Notes: a model not told the origin generated them from the letters alone. 64,000 nt of DNA from Lucinisca nassula (GCA_963580285.1 OY757014.1:17462088-17526087); one strand, 5' to 3'. Positions 1 to 10,625 are shown, counted from the first letter of the stretch. Translations and numbers: made by a program.

Positions 1-4
1 CTAA

Positions 5-117
5 CGCGAGTCGGACAACACCTTAATTCCTAGAGGATTCTTTGGTCGGTAGGGATTGATATGCCATTTCATTTCAATGTCGGGTAAAAGTCCCACAAAA
101 CCAGAACCAACGTCTCT
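5..117 (+). mobile_element. SINE-C fragment at window edge
   Basis: CATTTCAATGTCGGGTAAAA and the GTCCCACAAAAC block match the 3' half of SINE-C; the copy is diverged and its start may be outside the window. Confidence 0.7.
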
Positions 118-610
118 ATGTGTGGACTCAAACGAACAATAAGTAGGTGCTTGATTTCTAAAGAGGTCTGAACTAAAATAGCTATTGCCTAAGATGCAGG
201 TTCGACTATATTCGCTGTTATCGAACCAATTAACCTTTCAAATACCGCGAAAAACTGCATCTTTTTGCAAACTTTTCAAACATTTGGAATAAATGCAAAC
301 AGTATGGACCCAGATCAGACTGCTCCACACTGTTTGCTCAGGCTAGAGGAGCAGTCTGATCTGGGTCCCTATTGTTTGCAACAATGCAATTAAAGTAACC
401 GACAGACAACAAAGCAGACAACAATTATTGTGATTGACATCCTAAGGGTTAACCCTTATCCTGCTGAACACGATAATCTATGCCATTGCAAACAGTGTAG
501 ATCCAGATCAGATGGCGACAGTTTGTGAAATGAACGAATGCATTATATTAAGTAATTGATTTGTGACTAGTTGTGGCCAAATTAATTTATTAAGCAGGAT
601 AAACGCTAAG
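118..610. other. No gene; hairpin repeats only
   Basis: Only the hairpins at 295-379 and 488-525 are recognisable. Parts (AACAATTATTGTGATTGACAT) recur near 61250, so the hairpin is embedded in a larger dispersed repeat. Confidence 0.5.
295..379. repeat. CAAACAGT hairpin family (class CTGCTCC)
   Basis: GCAAACAGTATGGACCCAGA...CTGCTCC pairs with GGAGCAGTCTGATCTGGGTC...GTTTGC over 32 bp. The loop holds an extra ACACTGTTTGCT. A half copy lies at 488-525. Confidence 0.88.
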
Positions 611-623
611 AGTACTAGATTGT

Positions 624-947
624 TTGTTTGGGTTTACGTTTTACGTCCCCGTCAACACTATTAGGTCATTTTGGAGACGCTGCTCCCAATTTTATGGATT
701 TTTACCCGACATTGAGATGGAATGATATCTCAAGCCCTACCTTACAAACAAGCCATTGAGGTTTATATGCAGGGTCGCTCCAACTCGCATCACTTTTCCT
801 GGACAGGCTAAGACCTTCTATACTTAGTAGTAAGCGGTTTACCAATACTCATGTACGGTCGTTTTCAGCTGTGGGTGGAAGCATCGTGCAGCCCGATCTC
901 GATGGGTTGTGGTGGGGGTGGGGGGGGGGGTGGGGGGGGCTGCGCAA
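624..947 (-). mobile_element. SINE-C copy with G-rich end
   Basis: The minus-strand copy includes GTCAACACTATTAGGTCATT and CGACATTGAGATGG-type blocks. It ends in a G run (910-939). Flanks AGTACTAGATTGT (611) and AGTACAAGATTGT (948) match in 12 of 13 bases. Confidence 0.82.
904..942 (+). repeat. G-rich low-complexity run
   Basis: GGTGGGGGTGG followed by G runs of 10 and 8. It is the far end of a SINE-C copy. Confidence 0.8.
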
Positions 948-1012
948 AGTACAAGATTGTGCAGTCTTTTCAGTTTGACATGTGCATTCTAAGAGCTTAT
1001 TAACATATTCAT

Positions 1013-1320
1013 AGCCGGCCTCGGTAGCTCAGTCGGATGCGCGTCTGACTGGTGATCAGGAGGACGCTGGTTCGATACCTGCCAGGGTCAGCAACTTTCT
1101 TTCGTGGGGATTGGTAATAAAAATCTTTCTCCCTTCCGCTGATTCAAGAAGGGCAGTTGTCAGTTTCTGGCGAAAGAATGTGCACTGTACTGGTTAAACG
1201 CTTACGTATTAGCCTGCCCAGGAAAAGTGCGGATAAGTAAACTGACCGGCTCAAAAATGACCAAAGTAGTGTTGACTGGGCCGTCAAACTTCAATACAAA
1301 CAAAAACAAACAAAGAAATA
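1013..1320 (+). mobile_element. SINE-A (tRNA-derived), full-length copy
   Basis: The tRNA-like head GCCTCGGTAGCTCAGTCGG has an A-box-like segment; the B-box-like GGTTCGATACC is at 1069-1079. The body includes GAAGGGCAGTTGTCAGTTTC and AGCCTGCCCAGGAAAAGT, and the tail GTTGACTGGGCCGTCAAACT ends in AAACAAACAAA. The 11-bp flanks AACATATTCAT (1002) and AACATATCCAT (1321) form a target duplication with one mismatch. Confidence 0.88.
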
Positions 1321-1658
1321 AACATATCCATTATAAAGAAGGACAAGTTAATTATGGTGCTTTAATATTTGTATCCCTTAGTATACCAATATACCAACTT
1401 TGGACATGTTTGGTTCGGTCAAATTGTCCAAAGTGGGCGCCAGGAGCACATGGTTGCACCTGTGTCACTCAAGTGGACTCTTGTATTTTTGGTCCATTGT
1501 CAATCGACCCAAAGTTACTACCTAAAGAAGTTTCCCTTGTGACTATCGCTGACCATGTACAAAACCCAGGTATCGGTTATTTATAGCAGCGCAAATTCTT
1601 CTCTCTGTGACGTCAGAGTGCTGTAAAGTCTGGACTGGGCTTGTGAATTGGGACAGCG
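1321..1658. other. No recognisable feature
   Basis: Contains an open frame without similarity; not supported as coding. Confidence 0.4.
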
Positions 1659-1725
1659 GCAAACAGTGTAGACCCAGATCAGACGCCGCAGAATGCGGCG
1701 TCTGATCTTGATCTACACTGTTTGC
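1659..1725. repeat. CAAACAGT hairpin family (class GACGCCGC)
   Basis: 67 bp: GCAAACAGTGTAGACCCAGA...GACGCCGCA / TGCGGCGTC...GTTTGC, loop GAA, two mismatches. Confidence 0.9.
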
Positions 1726-1832
1726 TTAATAATGGAATTTAAGGGTTAAACGAAACAGTCAGGACTATTTTCACACCCTTCACTCGGAGACTCGACCCGG
1801 CAGTCTCAGTACTTTCATTCAAGTTGGACATA

Positions 1833-2179
1833 CAGTGGAACTTCGATGGCTCGAACACCGATGGCTCGTTCACCATGGCTGTGTCGAACGCGTTCCCAAG
1901 CCCCTAGGGAAATCCTCTACATACGAAATAGGCGGGATAGTTTAGGAGATTTTCGTCTTTTATATTACAAATGTATGCTGTGTGTACTCATTAGAATCGC
2001 CTCATTGAGGCGATTCTAATGAGTATACACAGCATACATTTTCATTATAGAATACCTAAAAAGATGTACAAAAGTATCCTATTATGCGTTCTGGCAGTCA
2101 CCCTCAGTGGCTCGAATTACCCCTGTCTCGAACAATTTTGAGAGGTCCCTAAGGTGTTCGAGCCACCGAAGTTCGACTT
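1833..2179 (+). mobile_element. pogo-type MITE with central hairpin
   Basis: The ends CAGTGGAACTTCGATGGCTC and GAGCCACCGAAGTTCGACT are inverted repeats of the pogo/Tigger 'CAGTnnAACxTCG' type, flanked by TA (1831, 2180). The centre is a hairpin: GTACTCATTAGAATCGCCTC-A-TTGAGGCGATTCTAATGAGTA (1986-2028). Confidence 0.85.
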
Positions 2180-2658
2180 TATAAAGGTTTCAGTCAAACC
2201 TCATAAAGAGAATCACAGTGTAGATACTGATGAGAAGGTTCAGAGCCCTCTCACACGCATCTTCATTGATACTGTTAAGATATAAACCGGACCTTTGAGT
2301 TTAGGGACTTTTATGGGCCTACAGGTTGTTACAAAAGAACCGCTCTTGTTACGAAAAGATTTCTATTAGTACGCATCAAAAGTGTCATAGAAGTGTTAAA
2401 ATGGTTATGGGCTTTTAGCATTTTCAATCGATTACTTTAACGTAAAACGCATTATTCAAATATTGGATTAACGTGTTATGATCATACTTAAGATTGCTAC
2501 ATGTCAATAAATATATCAACAAAGTTTATCAAAATTTGTTAATTTGCCAGGAGTGTTCCTTTGTATAACAATAAGTTACTGAAAATTTGTCAATTCAACC
2601 AGATTTTATCGTACCATTTATTGAAACCATAGTTTTTACCTTCTCCTAAATTTCGCAC
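2180..2658. other. No recognisable feature
   Basis: AT-rich intergenic or intronic sequence. Confidence 0.4.
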
Positions 2659-2741
2659 CCGCCCATCCGGGCTTGGAGAAATGCTTTGGGCATGTTGCTT
2701 CTGCGAAAGGCTGAAACCCACCGAGTATTTAAGTACTGGTA
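2659..2741 (+). mobile_element. SINE-C head fragment
   Basis: GCCCATCCGGGCTTGGAGAA and GGCTGAAACCCACCGAG match the SINE-C 5' half only. Confidence 0.65.
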
Positions 2742-2969
2742 CTATGTATTAATATAAAACCGCTTTGAAAGTCTTTCTTTATTCTGTAACACGGTGCAAG
2801 TCGAAGACATTTAAATGTGTTCTTTTATCAAACTCGTATGACCTGATTAAGAAAACTTGTCGAAAAAAAATGTTGCATTCATCATTAAAACTGTATCTTA
2901 GGCTATTGGATGTCATTAATATTGGAATGTACATGTATGTATACAACTGATATACAGTAAAATTCCTAT

Positions 2970-3036
2970 ATCAAGGCCACCTTTGGGACTGTTCAAAAGT
3001 GGTATTTAAGACCACTTTTGAACAGTCCCGAAGGTG
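2970..3036. repeat. Palindromic element
   Basis: GGCCACCTTTGGGACTGTTC and CAAAAGTGGTATTTAAGACC pair with ACTTTTGAACAGTCCCGAAG and GTGGTC; ~30-bp stem with three mismatches. It lies at the edge of a GGTGGTCTTAAGC-rich segment (to 3190). Confidence 0.85.
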
Positions 3037-3337
3037 GTCTCTGACTAGAGGACACTGTATGGAGAAAACAAAAAGAAAGAATAACTGCAGTCTGTTAAAT
3101 AAGCTTTTGGAAGCAGAATTAGTCTTAATTTTAGGTGGTCTTAAGCTGGTCTTAAGCTGTATTTTTTCACGGAAGACCACTTCAACTTCGTGACTTCCTG
3201 TATATTTGTCCCATCTGTAAAACCAGCACTCTTGGTCGACTCTTATAGAGAATAGAATATGCTGCTCAAGAGCATTTTCTTTCCTTTCAGTCAAGTCCTA
3301 CATGTATACTAATAATGCAGACCGTATAAGAATCTTA

Positions 3338-3563
3338 CATGGCTGTGAAGGGTGGATAGAGAAATCTGTCCCGAGGGTCACTGTCCGGCATCACGAGACC
3401 GGACAATGATCCCGAGGGACAGATTATAAGAATCTTATATGGGTGTGAGGGGTGGATTGAAAAATCCGTCCCAAGGGTCACTGTCCGGCATCACGAGGCT
3501 TGCCGAGTGATGCCGGACAGTAATCCCGAGGGACGGATTTTTCTATCCACCCCTCACACCCAT
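3338..3563. repeat. Two adjacent palindromic elements, one nearly perfect
   Basis: 3439-3563 folds into ~58-bp arms (ATGGGTGTGAGGGGTGGAT ... ATCCACCCCTCACACCCAT), with ATCCGTCCC / GGGACGGAT and CTGTCCGGCATCAC inside. 3338-3425 is a shorter copy with collapsed centre. Confidence 0.9.
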
Positions 3564-4160
3564 ACTGGATTCTTTTTCTTGCATACCTTCCATTTCTTAA
3601 AGCGGATTTTAATTGCTGCAGTCACTTCGGTTACCAACGTCCGCCATATTGTGTTGACACTGCAGGAATGTTTAGTGACGTTGCTGTGACGTCAACCTTA
3701 ACGACGGCGCATACGAGGTCGTAATAAACCAGTGCATTTATCAAACTCGCGATTATATTCGATTTTGGGTCGGAACACCAGTGTCAGTACATAAATTTCT
3801 ATCTCAGGGTAAAATCACGGATTTCCTTGTCTGGTGTGCAAGAAATTACTATCTACCCCTCACACCCATGTGATTAGGTTTTTTTTTGCATTCCTTTCAT
3901 TTCTGAGTGTGGATTTCTTTTTCATAATGCAGTCACTTCGATTGTCGACTGATGACAATAATCAGGTATTTTTGACGTCACTGTAAGTGCAGTGACGTAA
4001 AGTTAACAACGGCGTACGTAACGTCCTATTCAACCAGTGCACATCAAACACGTGAAAATTCTCGATATTCTTCCTATCCCTGGGTAAGATAAGAATTCTA
4101 TCCCAAGGTTTTCAGGATTTCCTTATCTGATGTGCAAGAAAAAGTATTTTGCCTCCCCTG
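3564..4160 (+). repeat. Duplicated ~300-bp segment, no gene
   Basis: GCATTCCTTTCATTTCT, GCAGTCACTTCG, TGACGTCA, AACGGCG and CCAGTGCA occur in the same order at 3580-3740 and 3885-4040. The phrase CCCCTCACACCCAT is also repeated (3550 and 3857). Confidence 0.65.
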
Positions 4161-4620
4161 AAGGTGCTTTCCACCCCATCAAGATAAAGTTTTATTGATT
4201 GGCCTGACTAATTATCACTTTCATTAAATGAGCGCGGTAAGAGAAAATGTTCGCACAGGCAACTTGTATCAGTCATAGTACATCCACAGTCTGAATACAG
4301 GCTTCCATGACCGCGTGAAGAAGGGCATCCATCTAGTGCACTGTGAAGGCTGATTTGGATGCGAAGCCTGGTCCGAATTCTCGTCATGTGCTCATATCTG
4401 AAGGCACATACTCTATTGGTAGAGCTCATATCATTGATCAAAACTAAAAAAATATGAATAACCAAAATGATAAATTACAACCGGCGGATAAAACTGTGCG
4501 TCTGTACGTCTTATATTTCTTGTGACTAAGACAGTTTGTTATATCAGCTGTACAAAGTATAAGATGGACCGTTTTCGTATTAACCAATTTAGTACCAGAA
4601 ACCCCCAAACGGGTACCCTG

Positions 4621-4687
4621 GCAAATAGTGTAGGCCCAGATCAAAAGCTGCAGAACGCGGCGTCTGATCAGAACCTCCACTGTTTGC
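4621..4687. repeat. CAAACAGT hairpin family, eroded
   Basis: GCAAATAGTGTAGGCCCAGA with partner CTGATCAGAACCTCCACTGT. Inner arm mismatched (AAAGCTGCAG vs CGCGGCG). Confidence 0.75.
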
Positions 4688-4734
4688 TAAAAGTTCAGTC
4701 ATTTTCCAAATAAAATTTTATTAAAACACAACCT

Positions 4735-5395
4735 GACACCCCCAAATTTCAAGGGGGGGGGGAACCTACGTCACGATGACGTCACAATTTTACACCAAGG
4801 CGGTCGCCATCTTGAAAGTAACTCTCGCTTCGGTAAATATTTCTGTGTTAAACATATATTTTACGCACAATCTTGACATAGCTATTATCGCAGAGTACGG
4901 GCAAAATTACAATGTTTTGTCAGCAAAAAGAAATTTAGGCAAGCTTTAAGTAGTATGGATGAACACGTCGGATTTAGTTAATTTCAGCGATCCATTCGTC
5001 AACACTCTGGATATGAAAATCATTCATATGAAGCAGCGCAGTTTTTTCATTAATCCTCAAGTAACGAGTACTCGACTTTTTCAGAAGAAAATACCATAGA
5101 AGTGTTTATTTGTATTAAAATTAAAATTTTTGAACTTTATAAGACGTTTTCAGTAAATGGTATCGTTAACACTCGATCTGAAAAGAGATATACGTACACA
5201 CTCTGAAAATCAGCATATGGTTGTTTCTCATGACAACCTGAAAAGCAGGGTAAAAGGCGCCAAATTCTCTAAAGGTTACAAGTATCTTGGACAATAATGG
5301 TGGCCAGATGAACAGGCAGTTGTAATGTCCGCTTCCTTGTCACTTAAGAAGATATAGCCCACTCTGGAGCATTGTCGTACTTGCGTTGAGGTATA
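4735..5395 (+). repeat. Long inverted repeat, left arm
   Basis: It is the reverse complement of 8740-9606 over about 0.65 kb with scattered substitutions and indels (e.g. TCATCTGGCCACCA, GTTAACGATACCATTTACTG and GTGTTGACGAATGGATCGCT on the opposite strand). It holds GATGACGTCAC and a CGCCATCTTGAAAG block, resembling CRE and YY1 sites. Arms are separated by 3.3 kb. No gene lies in the arm. Confidence 0.88.
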
Positions 5396-5581
5396 AAACA
5401 ACAGAATTAGGTTTACATTTATCTCTGAAAATAAAAAGAGTCATACAGGCTAACGAAGAATAGCCAGACATCTCTTGAGGTCCTCAATGGTCTCTTACAT
5501 GAGCGGAAAAATACTGTCGTGGCTGAGAACTAAACTTCTTGCAATGATCTGCTCGTTATAAAAAGGCATTATCTTACTTTA

Positions 5582-5886
5582 TTTAAGCCGGCCTCGGTTG
5601 CTCAGTTGGATGCGCGTCTGACTGGTGATCAGGAGGACGCGGCTTCGTTACCTGCCAGGGTCGGCAACATTCTTTCGTGGAGATTGATCATGGAATCTTT
5701 TCTATGGTCAGTCTCTCCCTTCCGCTGATTCAAGAAGGGCAGTTGTCAGTTTCTGGCGATAGAATGTGCGCTGTACTGGTTAACGTATAAGCCTGCACAG
5801 AAAAAGTGTGAATAGGTAAACTGACCGGGATAAAATGACCTAAATATTGTTGACTGGGCCCTTAAACTCCAATACAAACAAACAAA
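5582..5886 (+). mobile_element. SINE-A copy
   Basis: Same head, body and tail as the 1013 copy. The perfect 9-bp target duplication CTTACTTTA lies at 5573-5581 and 5887-5895. Confidence 0.88.
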
Positions 5887-5913
5887 CTTACTTTAATCAA
5901 AATAGTAATAGAT

Positions 5914-5981
5914 CCGCCCAGTAAGCATTCTACATAAATCTACGGCCCGCTGTAGATTTATGTAGAATGCTAGCAGGGCGG
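5914..5981. repeat. Palindromic element with GC-rich base
   Basis: CCGCCC, then AGCATTCTACATAAATCTAC paired with GTAGATTTATGTAGAATGCT, then GGGCGG. A perfect 20-bp inner stem. Confidence 0.88.
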
Positions 5982-6070
5982 TGGGTCAGCTGTCTCTTGG
6001 GTGGGTTTGAAAAATACACGGTGACTTAGGCTGTAAACAATTGTTTATTCCTTACATCCGTGTACAAAAA

Positions 6071-6137
6071 GCAAACAGTGTAGACCTTGATCAGATGCCG
6101 CGCTCTGTCGCGTCTTGTTAGGGCTTACACTGTTTGC
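6071..6137. repeat. CAAACAGT hairpin family
   Basis: GCAAACAGTGTAGACCTTGA with partner GGGCTTACACTGTTTGC; inner GCCGCG / CGCGTC. Confidence 0.8.
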
Positions 6138-6217
6138 TCAACCCAACACACGATTTTAGTCCAGATTCTATTGATAACCATAGTATTGAATACGCCGTCC
6201 TCACAGCTATAAGAATA

Positions 6218-6455
6218 TTTTTTTTTTTTTTTTGGTTTTGGGTTTTACGGCCCTTTCAAGATTATTTCACTCATATCGAGCCGATCGTTAATCAGAGGTG
6301 GGCGAAAACCGGAGTACCCGGAGAAAAACCACCTGACCTTCCGTTGCAGAACTTGGCGTCTCACACGTGGCCCGAGCGAGGCTCGAACCTACGGCGGTGA
6401 GAGACCTAATGACTAAGAGTCAGCGCTCTTATCCACTAGGCCACGGAGGCCCGTT
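6218..6455 (-). mobile_element. SINE-B (tRNA-derived, V-domain-like), full-length copy
   Basis: On the minus strand the head is GCCTCCGTGGCCTAGTGGAT with B box GGTTCGAGCC, then CTCCGGGTACTCCGG and CGATCGGCTCGATATGAGTG, ending in poly-A (T run at 6219). The CTCCGGGTACTCCGG core resembles the V-SINE domain (inference). The perfect 13-bp duplication AGCTATAAGAATA lies at 6205 and 6456. Confidence 0.9.
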
Positions 6456-6468
6456 AGCTATAAGAATA

Positions 6469-7264
6469 AGGCGGCTATTTTCTATAAATAACAGCTACCT
6501 TTAGTAATGGTCAGGTGGACTTAAGCACTATTTTTAAAAAAGCTCCATTGCTTAGTAACTTTTGTCGACCAAAAAAACAATATTGTACACTGTAGCACAG
6601 TTTTAATGAAAAGTGTAACACTTTTTGTAACGTTAATTTGACATTTACCTCACTCGATGCAGTATTTGGCATAACACCCACAAAAAGTAGGCATTTTGTG
6701 TAGTTTCAACGTTATTTATTTTAATTAATGAGCCGGTGCAAGAAAAAAGCTACAATAAGGCAATTTATGTGCGACGATAGACTACCCAGATCAGCTTGCA
6801 TACCCGGGCAGTCTGATCGGTGTATTCTTGAGTTTTAAAACAGTAGTAATATTTGACACTTCCCACACCTGCTTGTTGTATAAACCGATCCTTATCGAGG
6901 CCCCAATGACATTTTTTTCTCGTTACGGTGTTCAGGATCTGCTGTTGGACTTGTGCGGTTGGTTAGGATTAAGAATCGTCCGTACAACGAGCAGGTGTGA
7001 GTAGTGTAATAGCTCACTATTGTTTCAAAAGCGAAATATTACACCGATCAGATGCATGGACTGGTCTAGGTATTCACTATTCGTACATGTCATATTTTAG
7101 CATTTGTCTTGCACCGGCTGATATATTGACAAAAACAAAACAAAATAACGTCTCAACTACAAAGATAAAAGAAAAACGTCTACTATTTTCGCGCGATACG
7201 CAAAAAAAAACTACGAACGGCATAAACATATGAAATGATGATGCCTGTTTGGTTGAAATTGAGG
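6469..7264. other. Mostly featureless, with MITE 6864-6999
   Basis: An eroded CAGATCAG hairpin lies near 6778-6825. Otherwise no coding or repeat signal. Confidence 0.4.
6864..6999. mobile_element. MITE, 136 bp
   Basis: Inverted ends CACACCTGCTTGTTGTA / TACAACGAGCAGGTGTG (16 of 17 pairs), weaker pairing inward. Confidence 0.75.
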
Positions 7265-7465
7265 TTGAACGGCCCCGTCAACAGCACTTAGGTCATTTTC
7301 GAGACGTTACTTCCAATCTTTTCGGGACTTCTATCCAACATTAAGATGAAATGACATCTCAAGCAATGCCTTCAGTGAAACAAATAGGGATTCCAGACCA
7401 CTGCATTTACTTCTATTTTATACATATGTACGGTCCAACTCGCACCACTTTTCCTGGGCAGGCTT
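7265..7465 (-). mobile_element. SINE-C copy, truncated
   Basis: CCCCGTCAACAGCACTTAGG through GAAATGACATCTCAAGC and the CCTGGGCAGGC block, minus strand. Confidence 0.75.
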
Positions 7466-7905
7466 GGGGTCTTTGAGTGTTTGTGTCGCTTGTATTATTT
7501 TATTTTGGATACCCTTTTGGCCATTTTGTGAGAAAGTAACGGTCCTTTTGGCTTTCCGCTGTTGGTGTTTCCGTTGGGGTATGTTGTGTCATGTTTGTGT
7601 TTCTTTCCCTTTGGTGTCTCTGATGGGAGCTGTGGGTTAATTGTATCGATTCCTGATCATTTCCTCTACTTCTAATTTGGACCCTCTAAGTGATTACCAG
7701 TATTCGCTTATATCCTTTTGTTTTGGACAGCCAACTGGCCATTTTGTTGGAAAGAAACTGTCCTTTTGGCTTTCCGCTAGTGATGTTTAGAGTCTTGTTA
7801 TTTCATGCTTGTGTTTTTTCCCTTTGGTGTCTCTGATGGGAGCATTGGGTTAATTGTATCGATTCCTAATCATTGCCTTCACTTCTATTTTTCATGTGCA
7901 GTTGG
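7466..7905 (+). mobile_element. Retroelement 3' tail, two direct copies
   Basis: 7466-7680 and 7690-7905 each contain GTCCTTTTGGCTTTCCGCT, CCCTTTGGTGTCTCTGATGG and AATTGTATCGATTCCT, in direct tandem; ~215-bp period. Confidence 0.82.
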
Positions 7906-8574
7906 GATGATAACTTGCATAGTGTAAGAGGCAGTGTTTTTCTTGACATCCCATTTCATCTTTACTTCAATTCTTTCTCTCTATCATAGGTCTAAGTTAA
8001 ATTTCATCAAAAATTTCCTAGGAACTATAAAATGTTGAAACTTCAATCTTTATCATAGTGTGGCTTTATTTTTATTTTCTTGTTGCCCTTGCTTCCAAAG
8101 GATTACATTTTTCTAGAAAGTAATATATTTCACCGTAGCTGGTGTTATGGGAATATTTGCGTCCGTAAAATGTTTATCTGCTCTTCATCAAAGTGTGGAT
8201 TTATTTTTCAGTCATTTGGGATCATTGATGCCACTGCAGGGGTTCGTAAATGTTTGAGGGTTAGTGATGCGGCCTAACTGGCCGAAACTAGCTAGTCTGG
8301 GCCATAAAAAAAAATCGTGTACACTCCACAGTTTTCAGTTCTGTCTTGTAGTCCTTGCTTCAAAGGGATTACCCTTTTCTTGAACATTTGTATGCAATGC
8401 AATAATGATGGCTTATATTGTATAAAAGGCAATAAGCATCTTCAGCTTATTTGTTCATCTATTCTTTAAATCTTCTCCCAAAAATTAGGCCAATATTAAT
8501 ATTTTGTCAACGTTTTCACAAGAACAAGAAAAGCTAGAAACCTAATTTCGCAGCATAGTCCTTGGGTGGGCCTC
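7906..8574 (+). repeat. Dispersed repeat related to 24150-24440 and 58310-58420, no gene
   Basis: GCTGGTGTTATG...CGTCCGTAAAA, GGCCGAAACTAGCTAGTCTG and GTGTACACTCCACAGTTTTC recur in the other two places (the latter reversed). CTTGCTTCAAAGGGATTAC also occurs twice within the segment. Confidence 0.6.
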
Positions 8575-8682
8575 TACTTAGATTTTTCTAGCCTTAATAG
8601 CTGAATGAAACGCATGTCTTCCATGGGGCAGAGCCCAACTGAACTATGGTGAGTATAGTGGCCCAAGGGCCTCTTGTTTTTA
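8575..8682 (-). mobile_element. 5' end of a Helentron-like element, minus strand
   Basis: The reverse complement starts AAAAACAAGAGGCCCTTGGG and continues CCACTATACTCACCATAG; the ACAAGAGG...GCC start matches the elements at 37418 and 39831. The body is not tandemly repeated here. Confidence 0.6.
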
Positions 8683-8739
8683 CAGATATTTTAAATCTGA
8701 ACCATTTGTTTTACCGTCATTTTTTTCGCAACTCGGCGC

Positions 8740-9606
8740 AACATTGTAAATAGTTCAAGTGCGACAATGTTCTAGACTGGGCATGTCTTCTTAAGTGACA
8801 AGAGAGCGGAAATTGTGATCGGCTGTTCATCTGGCCACCACTATTGTCAAAGATACTTGTTACCCTGCTTTTCAGGTTGTCACGAGAAACAACTATATGT
8901 GGCCTAGTGGTTAAGAGGGCAGACTCTTGATCATTAGGTCTCTCACCGCTGTGGTTCGAGCCTCGCTCGGGTCATATGTGAGACGCCAAGTTCTGCGACG
9001 GAAGGTCATGTGGTTTTTCTCCGGGTACGCCGGTTTTCGCCCACTTCTGATTAGCGATCGGCTCGGTATGAGTGAAATAATCTTGAAAGGGCCGTAAAAC
9101 CAAAACAAAAACAAAAAACAAAACAAACAACTATATGCTGGTTTTCGGAGTGTGTACGTATCTCATATCTGATCGAGTGTTAACGATACCATTTACTGAA
9201 AACGTCTTATAAAGTTCAAAAATTTTATTTTTAATACTAATAAACACTTCTATATGGTATTTTCTTCTGAAAACGTCGTGTACACGTTATGAGAGGAATA
9301 ATGAAAACACTGCGCTGCTTCATATTAATGATTATCATATCCAGAGTGTTGACGAATGGATCGCTGAAATGAACTAAATCCAACGTGTTTATTCATACTA
9401 CTGAAAGACTGCACAAATTTCTTTTTGCAGACAAAACATTGTTATTTCGCCCGTACTCTGCGATAAAAGCTGTGTCATGATTGTGCTTAAATCATCTGTT
9501 TAACACAAAAACACTTACCGAAGCGAGAGGTACTTTCAAGATGGCGGCTGCCATTGTCTTTCTGTGTGACGTCATAGTGACGTAGGTTTCCCCCCTTGAA
9601 TTTTGA
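8740..9606 (-). repeat. Long inverted repeat, right arm (with SINE-B)
   Basis: Partner of 4735-5395, lengthened by the SINE-B at 8900-9124. It keeps the CAAGATGGCGGCTGCC and TGACGTCATAGTGACGTAGG blocks, so these motifs have survived in both copies. Confidence 0.88.
8900..9124 (+). mobile_element. SINE-B copy inside the long inverted repeat
   Basis: Head TGGCCTAGTGGTTAAGAGGG, same core and A-rich tail. The perfect 13-bp duplication AAACAACTATATG lies at 8887-8899 and 9125-9137. The other arm of the inverted repeat (near 5217-5230) shows the unoccupied site. Confidence 0.92.
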
Positions 9607-9834
9607 AACAAACACCTGCTACGAGTATATATAAGGAGAAAGATTCCATTTGGTACAAAAAAGGTTAAACTGTAATATTTCACCGTTTACTGTTCTTTAA
9701 ACGACTGCTGAAGCGATATAGCTGAATTCAGTGTACAAAAACTTTACATATGAAATGACCCCCTCACCCCCATAATTGCGGCTTCACCGCCATTAAACGG
9801 TATTTGTTTGGTTCTTCCGTGTTCCCACGAAACA

Positions 9835-10073
9835 TACGGGCCTCCGTGGCCTAATGGATAAGAGCGCTGACTCTTAGTCATTAGGTCTCTCACCGCCGTG
9901 GGTTCGAGCCTCGCTCGGGTCACGTGTGAGACGCCAAGTTCTGCAACGGAAGGTCAGGTGGTTTTTCTCCGGGTACTCCGGTTTTCGCCCACCTATGATT
10001 AACGATCGGCTCGATATGAGTGAAATAATCTTTAAAGGGCCGTAAAACCCAAACCAAAAAAAAAAAAAAAACA
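9835..10073 (+). mobile_element. SINE-B copy
   Basis: GCCTCCGTGGCCTAATGGAT head, V-like core and A(18) tail; the perfect 11-bp duplication CCCACGAAACA lies at 9824 and 10074. Confidence 0.92.
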
Positions 10074-10109
10074 CCCACGAAACACGAAAAAATTTGGATT
10101 ACTTAATTC

Positions 10110-10259
10110 CCACCAGGCACATAAAGTAATTGTGACGTCACATCGACGTTGGTGCAACTTCATGACGTTTATGCAACGTCACTTCAACGTCGGTGCAGCG
10201 TCATGACTTTGCACCGATGCTGATTTGACGTTGTCCTTGGGACCTGTGCCTGCTGGTTG
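10110..10259. mobile_element. MITE rich in AACGTC / GACGTT
   Basis: Ends CCACCAGGCACA / TGTGCCTGCTGG. The interior has TGACGTCACATCGACGTTGG and similar GACG/CGTC motifs. It sits directly downstream of a SINE-B and upstream of the GAREM-like exon. Confidence 0.7.
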
Positions 10260-10303
10260 GTTATACATTGATTTTCTTGCTTTGTTCAAGTTGTATATTA
10301 TGG

Positions 10304-10625
10304 GTACTCATTAAAACCGCCTTCGACGAGCACCAGCAATCTATGTTCTAAAAAGTAATAAGAAAAATAGTGAAACTATTTTTCATTAGAAAAGGGTCTG
10401 TTTTATTAGAAGGATAACACTATCTTTCATAATTGTATTGTTTCAATATATTCATCAGGTGAACAAGTCCGTGAAATGAACACCCCCTTAAGCCCCACTT
10501 TATTTTTAGAAAACTGGGGTTTACCGAGGTATTCTTTATTTTTCTAATTTCTGCTCCAAGATATTGGTTGTGGGTACTCGTTAGAACCGCCTCAATGAGG
10601 CGGTTCTAACGAGCACACACAGCCT
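10304..10625. repeat. Two copies of the ACTCGTTAGAACCGCC hairpin in the GAREM-like intron
   Basis: A complete hairpin at 10571-10613 (GTACTCGTTAGAACCGCCTC / GAGGCGGTTCTAACGAGCAC) and a collapsed one at 10302-10340. The sequence between (GCCCCACTTTATTTTTAG) is shared, inverted, with 18440-18520. It lies 130 bp before the coding exon. Confidence 0.8.

Noticed and set aside
1014..1095. A functional tRNA gene
   Set aside because: The A- and B-box-like segments are recognisable, but the cloverleaf arms do not close and the sequence continues into a SINE body with target duplications.
9838..9915. A functional tRNA gene in the SINE-B head
   Set aside because: The spacing between boxes is too long for a mature tRNA and four copies share the same non-tRNA 3' part.
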